64,000 bases of DNA, from positions 2,734,972 through 2,798,971 of the forward strand of contig NC_015732.1 in assembly GCF_000219725.1 (NCBI RefSeq). The letters are read 5' to 3'. How positions within the stretch are numbered: the first letter of the stretch is position 1; every line of letters begins with the position of its first letter. Under the pieces are notes generated by a model that was not told where the DNA came from, did no database searches, and saw nothing but the letters and a program-made list of their open reading frames with translations. Both the position numbers and the translations under genes were made by a program. Source of the stretch: Gracilinema caldarium DSM 7334. GTDB taxonomy: Bacteria > Spirochaetota > Spirochaetia > Treponematales > Breznakiellaceae. Positions 53,967-63,333 of this stretch are shown piece after piece.

Positions 53967-53971
53967 CAATC

Positions 53972-55351
53972 ATGCTGGATCAATTAATCGCGCCGGACAT
54001 TAAGGCCCTCATCGAAGAGGGCAAATTCGAAGAAATTGCCGCATTTATCGAAGACCGACACCCCACAGAAGCCGCAGAAATTCTATCTGGACTCCCAGAG
54101 GACGATGTAAACCTCGTTTTGGAAAAACTTCCCCTCCAGACCGCCGCAGATATTTTCTGCGAACTACCAGGTTCCCTGCAATCCCATATTGCAGCAAAAC
54201 TGAATAAAAACGACCTGGCCAAGCTAGTCATCAACCTTTCTCCGGACGACCGGGTCGACCTATTAAAATCCCTGCCGGAAGAACAGTTCGATTCGGTCCT
54301 CCCCGTCCTGGCCAAACGGGAACGGGAAGATATAAAGAAGCTGGCATCCTATAAGGAAGGCACAGCTGGCTCCATTATGACTACGGACTATATTGCTCTG
54401 CCGGCGGATATCACAGTCCGGGAAGCCCTGGATAAAATACGGCTGGAAGGTCCCGCTAAGGAATCTATTTATACCATTTTTGTCCTCGATGAAGGCCGCC
54501 ACCTAGTAGGCTCTGTCCGCCTTGCGGATCTCATCCTCTCCCATCCTTCCAAAAAACTCCGGGACATTATGGATGGCCAGGTAGTTGCCGTTCAGGCAGA
54601 AGCGGACCAGGAAGAAGCAACCTATAAATTCTCCCGGTACGACCTGGTAGCACTGCCGGTGGTAGATACAAATGGAAATCTGGTGGGTATCATCACCCAC
54701 GACGATGCCCTGGATGTTATTGAGCAGGAACGGACCGAAGACATGGAACGGTTCATGGCTATATCAGGAAAACATGAGGATACCAACTACCTACAAACAT
54801 CCATTTGGACCCATTTCAGTCATCGGGTCGTTTGGCTTATCATTCTCGCTATTCTGGGATTGGTTTCAGGGGCTATCCTCCAGTCCTTTGAATCCACCCT
54901 TATGAACCTGATGATCCTCGCCTTCTATATGCCCATGCTGGCTGATACAGGAGGCAACACCGGAAGCCAGTCGGCTACTGTGGTGGTTCGAGCCCTGGCA
55001 CTGAAAGAAATAAACCCAAAGGATATTCTTAAGGTAATCTGGAAAGAAGCCCAGGTCGGTCTTCTGCTCGCTCTAGTACTGGGGGTACTTGCGTTCCTCC
55101 GGGTATACTTTACCTCAAGCGGAGCAAGCATCCCCGAATCTATGAACATCATTAATATAGGGCTCGCCATCGGTATAGCCCTTGGGATTCAAGTTCTCAG
55201 TGCTACGATTATTGGGGCTCTTCTCCCCCTCATCGCAGCAGCCTTCGGGCTTGATCCGGCCCTCGTCGCAAGCCCTGCCTTAACCACCATTGTGGACATT
55301 TCGGGGCTCTTTATCTATTTCAGCACCGCCCGGCTTCTGCTCGGTATATAA
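53972..55351 (+). CDS. mgtE: Magnesium transporter MgtE
   Basis: The 459-residue protein has the MgtE N domain (about 10-130, helical repeats such as HPTEAAEILSGLPEDDVNLV), two CBS domains (about 135-260, GSIMTTDYIALPADITVREA and VVDTNGNLVGIITHDDALDV), and five C-terminal membrane segments with FYMPMLADTGGNTGSQSATV, the pore motif. The cytosolic domains sense Mg2+ and close the channel when it is abundant. AGGAGG is spaced five bases from the ATG. The leader upstream suggests additional control at the RNA level. Confidence 0.95.
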   Translation: MLDQLIAPDIKALIEEGKFEEIAAFIEDRHPTEAAEILSGLPEDDVNLVLEKLPLQTAADIFCELPGSLQSHIAAKLNKNDLAKLVINLSPDDRVDLLKSLPEEQFDSVLPVLAKREREDIKKLASYKEGTAGSIMTTDYIALPADITVREALDKIRLEGPAKESIYTIFVLDEGRHLVGSVRLADLILSHPSKKLRDIMDGQVVAVQAEADQEEATYKFSRYDLVALPVVDTNGNLVGIITHDDALDVIEQERTEDMERFMAISGKHEDTNYLQTSIWTHFSHRVVWLIILAILGLVSGAILQSFESTLMNLMILAFYMPMLADTGGNTGSQSATVVVRALALKEINPKDILKVIWKEAQVGLLLALVLGVLAFLRVYFTSSGASIPESMNIINIGLAIGIALGIQVLSATIIGALLPLIAAAFGLDPALVASPALTTIVDISGLFIYFSTARLLLGI

Positions 55352-55420
55352 GATTAAACGTCGGGCCCCCAGTCATAGAGGAATTGAATACCCCGCCAGG
55401 ATTTGCCATACTGTTCAATC

Positions 55421-55819
55421 ATGAACATACTGGCAGTATTACTAGGCGGGGGCACTGGGGCTGTCTCCCGTTATCTCTTATCTCGTATCATCTCAGAACA
55501 TTCCACTGCCCCCATACCTCTGGGGACTCTGGCAGTGAACCTTATCGGATCGTTCCTAATTGGCTTTTTCTTTCAGGCCTTTAAGGAATCCACCGCAAAT
55601 CCTGCCTTCAGATTACTGGTAACCACAGGTTTTTTAGGAGGCTTTACCACCTTCTCAACCTATGCCCTGGAAACCATAAACCTGGCAGAGGAACATGAAG
55701 TCGGTTACACGCTGCTTAATCTTGCCCTCCACAATGGCTTAGGGCTCCTTGCGGTTCTTTTTGGCATGATATCCTTTTCTATGCTAAAATCATTGTTAAC
55801 AGGAGGCTTCCATGCATAG
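55421..55819 (+). CDS. crcB: Fluoride channel CrcB/Fluc
   Basis: The 132-residue four-helix membrane protein starts MNILAVLLGGGTGAVSRYLL and has GTLAVNLIGSFLIGF and TTGFLGGFTTFSTYALET. These are hallmark motifs of dual-topology Fluc channels that expel fluoride. Upstream TTG 55403 would add six residues, but the family begins at this ATG. No fluoride riboswitch consensus is seen in the 69 bases after mgtE. It overlaps the following DUF190 gene by eight bases. Confidence 0.92.
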   Translation: MNILAVLLGGGTGAVSRYLLSRIISEHSTAPIPLGTLAVNLIGSFLIGFFFQAFKESTANPAFRLLVTTGFLGGFTTFSTYALETINLAEEHEVGYTLLNLALHNGLGLLAVLFGMISFSMLKSLLTGGFHA

Positions 55820-56168
55820 TGAAGAAAAAGACCTCCTTCTGAGGATTTTTATCGGAGAAAATGACCATCATCAAGGTCGCCCCCTCTACGAGGTCATCGT
55901 AAAAAAAGCCCGTGAGTTAGGTCTGGCAGGTGCAACAGTCCAGAGAGGCATTATGGGATTTGGGGCTGATAGCAAACTAAAAAGCGCCCATATACTCGAT
56001 CTGTCCAACGATATGCCGATTATAATTGAAATTATTGATATACCTGAACAGATCGATAAAATTCTCCCCTTTCTTGATGAGGTTGTTACCGAAGGTCTCG
56101 TAACCATGGAAACGATACGGGTTATTAAGTATCGGGATCATCGTGGAACTAGTACCAAGCTGGTATAA
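55812..56168 (+). CDS. DUF190 family protein
   Basis: The 118-residue protein (LLRIFIGENDHHQGRPLYEV and VQRGIMGFGADSKLKSAHIL) belongs to DUF190, a PII-like small ferredoxin-fold family often encoded beside crcB. It may sense or signal fluoride or a nucleotide, but no activity is proven. The overlap with crcB by eight bases supports a shared role. Confidence 0.85.
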   Translation: MHSEEKDLLLRIFIGENDHHQGRPLYEVIVKKARELGLAGATVQRGIMGFGADSKLKSAHILDLSNDMPIIIEIIDIPEQIDKILPFLDEVVTEGLVTMETIRVIKYRDHRGTSTKLV

Positions 56169-56181
56169 AAGGAGGTAGAGT

Positions 56182-56598
56182 ATGCAACATGAAATTAACT
56201 GTACGTGGAATAACAACATGTCTTTTACGGCCGAAGTCGGCGGCCACAAAATCTCTCTGGACGCGGATGCGGCAGTAGGCGGTAACAATACCGGCCCAAC
56301 GCCTAAACCGCTTCTCCTTGTTTCCCTTGCAGGCTGTACCGGTATGGATGTGATTTCCATACTCAAAAAGATGCGGGAACCCGTATCCTATTTTAACGTG
56401 CGGGTCCAGGGGGATCTAACCGAAGAACACCCTAAAACCTATACTACCATTAAAATTATCTACGAATTTAAAGCCTCCGACGGCCTTAAGGATGAAAACG
56501 TCCGCAAAGCTATCAGCCTTTCACAGGATCGCTATTGCGGAGTCAGTGCGCTTCTTAAAAAGGCGCTTCCTGTCGAGTTCGAAGTTCAGTATATCTAG
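56182..56598 (+). CDS. OsmC family peroxiredoxin-like protein
   Basis: The 138-residue protein has the two conserved cysteines: LAGCTGMDVISILKK and DRYCGVSALLKK. OsmC/Ohr proteins reduce organic hydroperoxides with thiols. The pattern is nearer to the general OsmC (YhfA-like) class than to Ohr. AAAGGAGG lies just before the ATG, and it is 13 bases after the DUF190 gene in the same operon. Confidence 0.88.
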   Translation: MQHEINCTWNNNMSFTAEVGGHKISLDADAAVGGNNTGPTPKPLLLVSLAGCTGMDVISILKKMREPVSYFNVRVQGDLTEEHPKTYTTIKIIYEFKASDGLKDENVRKAISLSQDRYCGVSALLKKALPVEFEVQYI

Positions 56599-56605
56599 TA
56601 TATTG

Positions 56606-57739
56606 ATGAAACGACGGTCCGCTGTTTTTCCCCTCATTGCTGTTTTAAATCTGGCCCTGTGGTTGCCAGGGATCCTTGCCAGTGCAGAGTCTCCTGACCT
56701 TTCGGCAATTACCCAATTCGCATCTCCCTCGGAACAATGGGAACGGGGTACTGAAATTGCCATCGAGGAAGCCTACCGCCAATGCTTCAAGACCTACATC
56801 ATTGATGGCAGAGTTATGAACATCAGAATGCCCTTTGCCGAAAACAATGAACGGTCAGAACTGGCAGATACAGACCTTATCATTCAAGGAGGAGGAAAGT
56901 CGAATCCTAGTGAATTATGGACCAGTATCGATACCATCCTCACATCAGAGGATTTTTCCAGGTATCTCAACATACTACAGGATGGAAAAGAAAAGGTACT
57001 CATATTCGATCTTGCAAGCCGTCGCTGGACCTGGACGAGAGACTTGTTTGAAATTGCCCGTATGAAAGCCCAAGCATACAAGGGCTTGCCCCATCGACCC
57101 TATGTGCTCCACTACGGACAGGACGTAGACCCCACCGATATATATAATTACCTCTATTGTATCGGACGGCTTGGTATGGATTGTTCTGGATTTGTGTGGC
57201 ATGTGCTAACCTCTACAGCCCGTAAAGCTGGTGTCGATTTACGGAGTACCGTACAAAGGGCCCTGAAACTGCCCCGAAAACTCGACCCAGGACAATTTGT
57301 CGGGACCTGGTATTTCGATTCTAAACGGCCTGAGTTAGAACAAGTACCAGATTCCATACAAAACCTGCGAAGTGGCGATATCATTCTCTTTCGGGGTAGT
57401 GACGGACGGGCAGTACATTCAGCCATAATCCAGTCAGTGGATTTTCAAAACGGAAGAATCCGGTACCTCCAGAGTACCGATGAGGCCCCCTTGGAAGAAC
57501 GGGGGGTCCACGAATCTTTTATCGAATTTGACCCTGCAAAACCAGGTACCAGTCTTAAAGATCCATCTTTACGCTGGACCCAAAAGCGGTACCCCCCCTT
57601 CCCTGGTGAAAAAGCCTCCGCTTTTTCCGATGATGGTGAGCGATACCGAGCATTTCCGGAACACGGTGCGGGCAAGGTGGTACGTTTTAAATTGATGAAT
57701 TCGGTTTTTACAATCCTGAATGACCGTTATAAGGGATAG
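56606..57739 (+). CDS. NlpC/P60-like secreted cysteine peptidase
   Basis: The 377-residue protein has a signal peptide (FPLIAVLNLALWLPGILASA). Near its C-terminal half it carries the NlpC/P60 features GRLGMDCSGFVWH (nucleophile Cys193), followed by LRSGDIILFRG and GRAVHSAIIQS (His270). Such enzymes cut peptidoglycan stem peptides. The N-terminal part (about 30-160) is not a domain I recognise. I chose ATG 56606 over an earlier start at 56492, which lies inside OsmC and would precede the signal peptide with a basic stretch. Confidence 0.78.
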   Translation: MKRRSAVFPLIAVLNLALWLPGILASAESPDLSAITQFASPSEQWERGTEIAIEEAYRQCFKTYIIDGRVMNIRMPFAENNERSELADTDLIIQGGGKSNPSELWTSIDTILTSEDFSRYLNILQDGKEKVLIFDLASRRWTWTRDLFEIARMKAQAYKGLPHRPYVLHYGQDVDPTDIYNYLYCIGRLGMDCSGFVWHVLTSTARKAGVDLRSTVQRALKLPRKLDPGQFVGTWYFDSKRPELEQVPDSIQNLRSGDIILFRGSDGRAVHSAIIQSVDFQNGRIRYLQSTDEAPLEERGVHESFIEFDPAKPGTSLKDPSLRWTQKRYPPFPGEKASAFSDDGERYRAFPEHGAGKVVRFKLMNSVFTILNDRYKG

Positions 57740-59981
57740 TAAAGAATCTGATATCCCGCTGTTCCTGCTTATCCACCAGTGTATCGATGAATGATGCGCC
57801 AAGGGGTTCATCAATGTGATTTTGTATATAGTTTATAGCGGATTCTGAACAGAGTAGTCGAACCTGATAGCGTCCGGCAAGACCAGATAAGACCCGTGCA
57901 TGAATACTGATTCTGCCAAGGGCAGAATATCCAGAAAGAACATCAAAATAAAAGGCAGAAATCCCATAATCAATACCCACCGTCACCGGTTCATCAGAAA
58001 AAGTAGTAACAATGTTCTGGGCTGCAGTCAGGGCTTCTCGAGCAGGATTCCAGGAAGGCAGAGAAGCGCGGTGGGGAAAACCAAAGGCTGCAAAGAGTAC
58101 CTCACCGTCCATCCACAGGATCGTACCACCATATGACTTGATCAATTCTGCTGTTTTGTGCCGAAAAACTTTCACATCCTGGGCAAAATCTTTAAGAGGG
58201 ATGGAAGGGCCATCGCCTAAAAAGGATGCATGCCGTACACACAGAATAAGGGCTTCCATTTCTTGAATATCGACTGGTTTTGGGACCACCGCCAGATCAT
58301 GCAGGGGAATAGACCGGAGATGGGTTTTAAAGGCATCCTGTGACATGCGATATTTCAGCGCCAGTTCCTGATGGCGGCGCATATATAGTAAGAGCAGAGC
58401 CTGTTCAAGCAGATAAAGCAGCGATGAACCTAACACGATACCTACCGGTATAATTGGTGCATACCAGTATCCACCTATAACAAAAAGCCCAGCATTAATA
58501 AAGAGACAAATGATTGCTAAAATAACAGAAAACACAAAAAACCAGAGGGGAGAAAACAGAGTACTCATGATAAAGAGTACGAGAAGAACAACCGTATTTG
58601 CCAGAAAAAGATAGAGGGGTTTTCCAGGATAGATAAAAGAACGGGACAGGATAGTACTGAGCAAGGCCACACTAGCTTCTGCATCTCCCGATGTGGAACC
58701 GACAATGCAGTAACCATTATAAAGAACCGATTCTAGTTGAGTATACAACACCATCAGTTCATCGTAGGCTTTCCGTGCCCAGCTAAAGGATTGGGAAACC
58801 AGTTCTTTAAGAGAAGCAATTCGTTCCTTGCCTCCTTCCTTCAGGTTCTCTGTTACAAGTAGTGCATCATAGCCCTTAAGAATAGTCTGTTCTGCAGGGC
58901 CCTGAAGATACTCTGATACAGCTTTATAAAACGCTTTTCGAGCTTCACGCCATTGTCGTAATAGATCTGGCAGAGGTGAATCCAATACCTCCATTTCCAG
59001 AGACTGGGTATATTCATATAATGTAGTAGGATACTGGAGGGGATCCAGATGAATAAAATAACCGGACCGCTCCATTTCTTTGAGGGCTTCGTAAAGTTTT
59101 TTTTCCTGTTCCTGATAGGCAAGTATATCTTTTAATGGTATCGTTTTATAGGATTCAGTATGATGAACCAGAAAGCGGCCGCGAGTATCCAGAGGAAGCA
59201 CATACTGGACCTTTTCATTTCTTATACTGAGGGTATTCACAGAACCTTCAATGGTAGCATCTCCACCTATGGTGTATAGGAGCAGGGCCATACCAGCATG
59301 GACCAGTTGTTTATTAGGCAGTTCTCGTACCGGATAGATTCGCCGTAACATACCGTCAGCATCCCTATCTACGCTGGAATACACGGCCTGCCCGCCCCAA
59401 ACTTCCAGTGCACTTCCTGCAGAACGCCCCCACTCAAGGTCATCACATACAATGATTCGGTTAAAAAGAGCACGGGCCTTTTCGAGCTCCAATTCCCTTA
59501 TATTACCTGATTCGGCGATAGTGAGGAGAAGCCGATTTTTACTTTCTTCCACAAGGCCCGTTACATCCTGAACATACCGCGCGGCATCCTGAGGCCGTAC
59601 CGAACCCAAACGGATACCATCAAATAGATTGATAATATTTTTCTGAATCCGTGCAAATTCTCTCTGTACTAGCCGCTGACGTTCGGTACTGCTGAAGCTT
59701 TGATGCTCATCGGGCAAATGGACCCTGGTTTGAAACACCGCCAGACGACTTTCCATAGCAGAGAGGGTTATGAGCAAACGAACCACATCGTCTGAAGTAA
59801 TGGGATCTCCATCTAGATTGGTAGTATCAATCACCACAAGATCTGCGGGAGCTTCCAGCCTGGGCCTCAATTTCATCAAGAGATCATACATTGGTCCTAA
59901 GGGAAGGTCAGGAATGCTCAGAATATATATCCCTGATATAAGCAGAGCTATAATAAAGGGCACAAACTTCAGATGTTTCAT
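57708..59981 (-). CDS. CHASE2 sensor with degenerate cyclase domain
   Basis: The 757-residue membrane protein starts MKHLKFVPFIIALLISGIYI and has an extracytoplasmic CHASE2 domain (about 30-430; VVIDTTNLDGDPITSDDVVR, WGRSAGSALEVWGGQAVYSS). Three hydrophobic segments follow (about 455-530), then a cytoplasmic cyclase-like domain (about 580-755). In the cyclase the first metal-binding aspartate position reads LILCVRHASF and the second reads GGTILWMDGEVLFAAFG, so the usual first ligand is missing. It may be a catalytically dead sensor or a regulator. Start ATG 59981 is preferred over 59996. Confidence 0.75.
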   Translation of the reverse strand: MKHLKFVPFIIALLISGIYILSIPDLPLGPMYDLLMKLRPRLEAPADLVVIDTTNLDGDPITSDDVVRLLITLSAMESRLAVFQTRVHLPDEHQSFSSTERQRLVQREFARIQKNIINLFDGIRLGSVRPQDAARYVQDVTGLVEESKNRLLLTIAESGNIRELELEKARALFNRIIVCDDLEWGRSAGSALEVWGGQAVYSSVDRDADGMLRRIYPVRELPNKQLVHAGMALLLYTIGGDATIEGSVNTLSIRNEKVQYVLPLDTRGRFLVHHTESYKTIPLKDILAYQEQEKKLYEALKEMERSGYFIHLDPLQYPTTLYEYTQSLEMEVLDSPLPDLLRQWREARKAFYKAVSEYLQGPAEQTILKGYDALLVTENLKEGGKERIASLKELVSQSFSWARKAYDELMVLYTQLESVLYNGYCIVGSTSGDAEASVALLSTILSRSFIYPGKPLYLFLANTVVLLVLFIMSTLFSPLWFFVFSVILAIICLFINAGLFVIGGYWYAPIIPVGIVLGSSLLYLLEQALLLLYMRRHQELALKYRMSQDAFKTHLRSIPLHDLAVVPKPVDIQEMEALILCVRHASFLGDGPSIPLKDFAQDVKVFRHKTAELIKSYGGTILWMDGEVLFAAFGFPHRASLPSWNPAREALTAAQNIVTTFSDEPVTVGIDYGISAFYFDVLSGYSALGRISIHARVLSGLAGRYQVRLLCSESAINYIQNHIDEPLGASFIDTLVDKQEQRDIRFFTIPYNGHSGL

Positions 59982-60153
59982 GGGTCCATAATACACAATT
60001 TCTTGTTTTTATAGATAGGTGGGGGATATAGTTATAGAGTAAGCTCTAGGAGCTTGGGATGATTTAAGTTTTTATCAAGATGCGGTATCATGAGCAGCAG
60101 TTTATTGCCGATAGATAGAGAAAGGGTATGTATACCCACTTTTGGAGGAACCC

Positions 60154-60738
60154 ATGAAACGAAACAGTATGTATCTTACAGGAATTGCATTGGTATCCCT
60201 GGTCGTACTTTTTTCCTGTGCAAAACCGCCAACAGCTGAAATGGACGCAGCCACAGCAGCGGTAGCAAAAGCTCAATCTGATCCTAATGTAACCCTATAT
60301 GCTCCAGAATCGCTGAAACGGGCAACCGATTCTCTTACCAAAATGAAAGCAGAAGCCGATGCGAAACGGTATGATACTGCAAAAGCTCTAGCCCAGGAAA
60401 CCATAAAACTTGCTGATCAGGCTATTGCCGATGGCAGTACAGGACTTGAACGGGCTAAGGATGAAGCGGCTGGACTCATTGCTTCATGTAAGTCCTTAGT
60501 ACTGGAAGTAACCAATACGCTGAATGGTGCGAAGAAAGTCGCCCGTGTTAAACTTAACGTTACCGATATAACGAAACAATTCAATAATGCAAAAGCCACG
60601 CTGGCATCTGCAGAAAAAGATCAAGGGGATGGTAATTTTAAAGGAGCCATAGATAAGGGAAAATCGGCCCGAACAACCCTGAGTGATATTCTTTCCACAA
60701 TCAGCGGGGCTGTTCAAGCTGCATCAAAGAAAAAATAA
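60154..60738 (+). CDS. DUF4398-like lipoprotein
   Basis: The 194-residue lipoprotein has lipobox LFSC and a helical domain with PPTAEMDAATAAVAKAQSDP, LYAPESLKRATDSLTKMKAE and later NAKATLASAEKDQG, matching the DUF4398-type helical repeat. Such proteins bind the cell envelope, often near OmpA-type proteins. GGAGG is five bases before ATG 60154; the frame's earlier ATG at 60142 is less likely. Its function is not known. Confidence 0.75.
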   Translation: MKRNSMYLTGIALVSLVVLFSCAKPPTAEMDAATAAVAKAQSDPNVTLYAPESLKRATDSLTKMKAEADAKRYDTAKALAQETIKLADQAIADGSTGLERAKDEAAGLIASCKSLVLEVTNTLNGAKKVARVKLNVTDITKQFNNAKATLASAEKDQGDGNFKGAIDKGKSARTTLSDILSTISGAVQAASKKK

Positions 60739-60770
60739 TACTCATTTCATAACGTGGTTATTTAATAGGT

Positions 60771-61688
60771 CTATACCGAGGACTTTCGGCGCAGTACAAG
60801 ACTGGCATTGCGCCGAAGGGACACCGGGCCAAGCCATTGCATACCCAGGGCTGATCCTTGCACAGCCTTTCGTATCGATTCATCGGAAGAGGAAAGAACC
60901 CATTCTGCTGTAAAAAACTCCGGTAATTTTCCCCGCTCTGTGTCTGATCCCTTAATCTTTTTTTTATTATAAGGACACGCATCTTGACAGTAGGTACAAC
61001 CATACAGCTGGTTTTCCCAGACATCTGCTACAAAATTAGGTACCGTAGTACCATTCCCCGATGCATACCATTGGATACATCGATCAGTTTGGACAGTGCC
61101 ATCACCGGAGAGAGCCTTGGTAGGGCAAGCATTCATACAAGCTGGGCTGTCTCCACAGACTTTGCAAGCAGGGAAAGCCAAAGCCCGTGCTCCGAGGAAT
61201 ACTCCGGACAAGGGGGAATCTCCAGGAAGCTGAAAAGGCAAGGTCATTGCGGCTATAATAACGAGGGATCCCGCTTCAGGAGTGATAATAAGGCTGTTTT
61301 TACCAAGCCAGCCTAAACCACAGAGGAGAGCAAGCGGCTTTTCTGGGACTGGTGAATTACATAGAATTCGATAATCAGATCGCTGACCACCAAAGCGGGC
61401 CCGCACATTCTTTGCCACGTCCTTAAGTCTGGTAACCGCTTCAGCATAATAATTTCGCCGTGCAAAAGGCGCAATCGTTGAAGGTTGACCTAAAGCCCCT
61501 GCAATACCAGAATTACCGTAGGGAAGTGCAACGACTAAAAGAGAAGGCGCCCCCTTCCAATGATTGTCAGTACCGTCCAATCGGTTAAAAATAGTACCAG
61601 GATTGTATGGAGAAAGGAATCGTACCCGGGAAAATCCTTTATCATAAGCCTCAGTTCGTATATAATCTGCTATTGACGCTGGGTCCAT
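60771..61688 (-). CDS. queG: Epoxyqueuosine reductase
   Basis: QueG reduces epoxyqueuosine to queuosine in tRNA, using cobalamin and two [4Fe-4S] clusters. The 305-residue protein has the cluster-binding motifs CKVCGDSPACMNACPT and CTYCQDACPYNKK and the LGWLGKNSLIITPEAGS region of the family. The length is slightly shorter than E. coli QueG (about 379) because the C-terminal HEAT-like part is missing, a common variation. It is convergent with the DUF4398-like gene. Confidence 0.9.
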   Translation of the reverse strand: MDPASIADYIRTEAYDKGFSRVRFLSPYNPGTIFNRLDGTDNHWKGAPSLLVVALPYGNSGIAGALGQPSTIAPFARRNYYAEAVTRLKDVAKNVRARFGGQRSDYRILCNSPVPEKPLALLCGLGWLGKNSLIITPEAGSLVIIAAMTLPFQLPGDSPLSGVFLGARALAFPACKVCGDSPACMNACPTKALSGDGTVQTDRCIQWYASGNGTTVPNFVADVWENQLYGCTYCQDACPYNKKKIKGSDTERGKLPEFFTAEWVLSSSDESIRKAVQGSALGMQWLGPVSLRRNASLVLRRKSSV

Positions 61689-61735
61689 TTTACCATTACT
61701 GTATGTAAACTAGAATATTTTATCTAGGGGTCCCC

Positions 61736-63271
61736 ATGGCAATTGAGTTTCTAGAAAAGCTGTTATCTCTTTTTACCGGCGGAATGGATAGTGAATCTGA
61801 AAAACGCCGTCAGCTAAAACAAATTGCTCGGGATATTACAAAGAATAGATACAAATTTTACAAGATTCGAGGCGAAGAGGTTCAACCTCTTTTTGCTAAA
61901 CTCTTTTACGATATTTATAAAGTCCTTTCCCCATCCCAGGTTTTTTTACAGAATGCCGATAAATCTAATCAGCTTAAACAATTAGTTATAGAAACATTCC
62001 TCGACAAGCCTCTGCTCAATTTACAAGAACGACTTTCAGAAGAGTCCATTAAAGAACGGGCAAAAACAACAACAATTAAGGAACTGGCGCAACAGCTTAA
62101 CAATGATCTTACTAATTTTATTGCAGGTTTCGATGGAGAACGGAGTAATGCTATCGATCGCTGTTATAACCAGATACTTACCTTTGTACAGCTCGTTAAT
62201 TTTGATTATTTCTTTCTCCTTAAAAAATTTGATGCAAACATTTCAGAACGCAATTTTACCTATAAGCCCCAGTTTGAACCTATCAGGGGTGAATACATCA
62301 GCGATGACATCAAAGATTTTTTGGAAGTCCTTTATGCCATCGATTTTGACCAAGATTGGAAACAAGCCTTTTCTGCTCTTAAAACCTATAAGGGAGTCGA
62401 GGTTGTCGCTATTGACCAATGGAACAGGTTAGTTAATATATTCCGGGATCTAAAACGGGCTGGTATTTTTGAACTTATGGTCCGCCATATTGACAAAAAT
62501 CCTAGCTGGCTTCCTAAACCACATATTCCCAATGAATATATACTAGACGCGTATCTGCAAAAAACCAGAACACAAGTAGAAGTATTTATACAGCAACTCG
62601 TACAAGAACGACGAAATGCCAAGATTGAGGAACTCGCAAAAGCAATCTTCGGAACCTCTGCAGTAATCAGGCTTAAAAATTACACCGAAAAAGCAAATGT
62701 TACTTTTCAGAAAAAAATGCTAGGAGGCTACATACATATTCAAGGACTTAATTTCCTTAAAGCCTTTTTGCTCGACTATTTTAAAAAAGATATTCGAGAA
62801 CTCTGTGACCTACTCCTGGTTCGAGGCCAATGGTCTACTAACATCCTTTCTCAACAATTATCTGAAGGTTATCATGAACTGATGGCCATCTCTGATAAAT
62901 TAATAACCTTTGATGATTCCCTGGCTGACGATGGGGACATGGGCGGCAGGCTCCGCATCGCCATGGCCAAGGCAGAACGGGATAAGGAACACATAAAATA
63001 TGTGCGAACTTTATTGAAGGGTGTGAACGATGAAGCCCTTAAATTTATTAATCTGAGTGCCCAAAATCTCATCATTGTAGGAAAAAATCTAAAACAAGTA
63101 TTAGAGGATTATCAGCGAACACCCCATGAACTTATCATCAACTGGAAAGATATTGAAAATTCCAGTGAAAAACCCATCGATCAGCGAATAACTGAAGTGT
63201 ATAAAATTATTTATTATTTCATACAACTCATGCAATTCTTTGTTAAACAGGAACAAACACCTGGACAGTAA
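61736..63271 (+). CDS. Conserved spirochaetal protein of unknown function (DUF5312-like)
   Basis: The 511-residue protein has no signal peptide or membrane segment. It is predicted to be mostly helical, with runs such as SESEKRRQLKQIARDITKNR and QERLSEESIKERAKTTTIKE. It resembles a conserved Treponema protein I remember as DUF5312, but the match is from memory. It ends with a helical segment near YKIIYYFIQLMQFFVKQEQT. Context (queG and nifJ) gives no functional hint. Confidence 0.6.
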   Translation: MAIEFLEKLLSLFTGGMDSESEKRRQLKQIARDITKNRYKFYKIRGEEVQPLFAKLFYDIYKVLSPSQVFLQNADKSNQLKQLVIETFLDKPLLNLQERLSEESIKERAKTTTIKELAQQLNNDLTNFIAGFDGERSNAIDRCYNQILTFVQLVNFDYFFLLKKFDANISERNFTYKPQFEPIRGEYISDDIKDFLEVLYAIDFDQDWKQAFSALKTYKGVEVVAIDQWNRLVNIFRDLKRAGIFELMVRHIDKNPSWLPKPHIPNEYILDAYLQKTRTQVEVFIQQLVQERRNAKIEELAKAIFGTSAVIRLKNYTEKANVTFQKKMLGGYIHIQGLNFLKAFLLDYFKKDIRELCDLLLVRGQWSTNILSQQLSEGYHELMAISDKLITFDDSLADDGDMGGRLRIAMAKAERDKEHIKYVRTLLKGVNDEALKFINLSAQNLIIVGKNLKQVLEDYQRTPHELIINWKDIENSSEKPIDQRITEVYKIIYYFIQLMQFFVKQEQTPGQ

Positions 63272-63333
63272 ACCAATCCGGCGGTAGACAGTACCGGGGT
63301 GCTTGCACAATTTTACTCGGAGCTATAATATAG

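Noticed and set aside
53640-53971. M-box magnesium riboswitch upstream of mgtE
   Set aside because: The conserved opening and core of the M-box, as I remember them, are not found; the small ORF and local pairing describe the region better.
55352-55420. Fluoride riboswitch upstream of crcB
   Set aside because: The crcB RNA consensus (GGNGAUGG...) is absent, and the 69-base gap is small for it.
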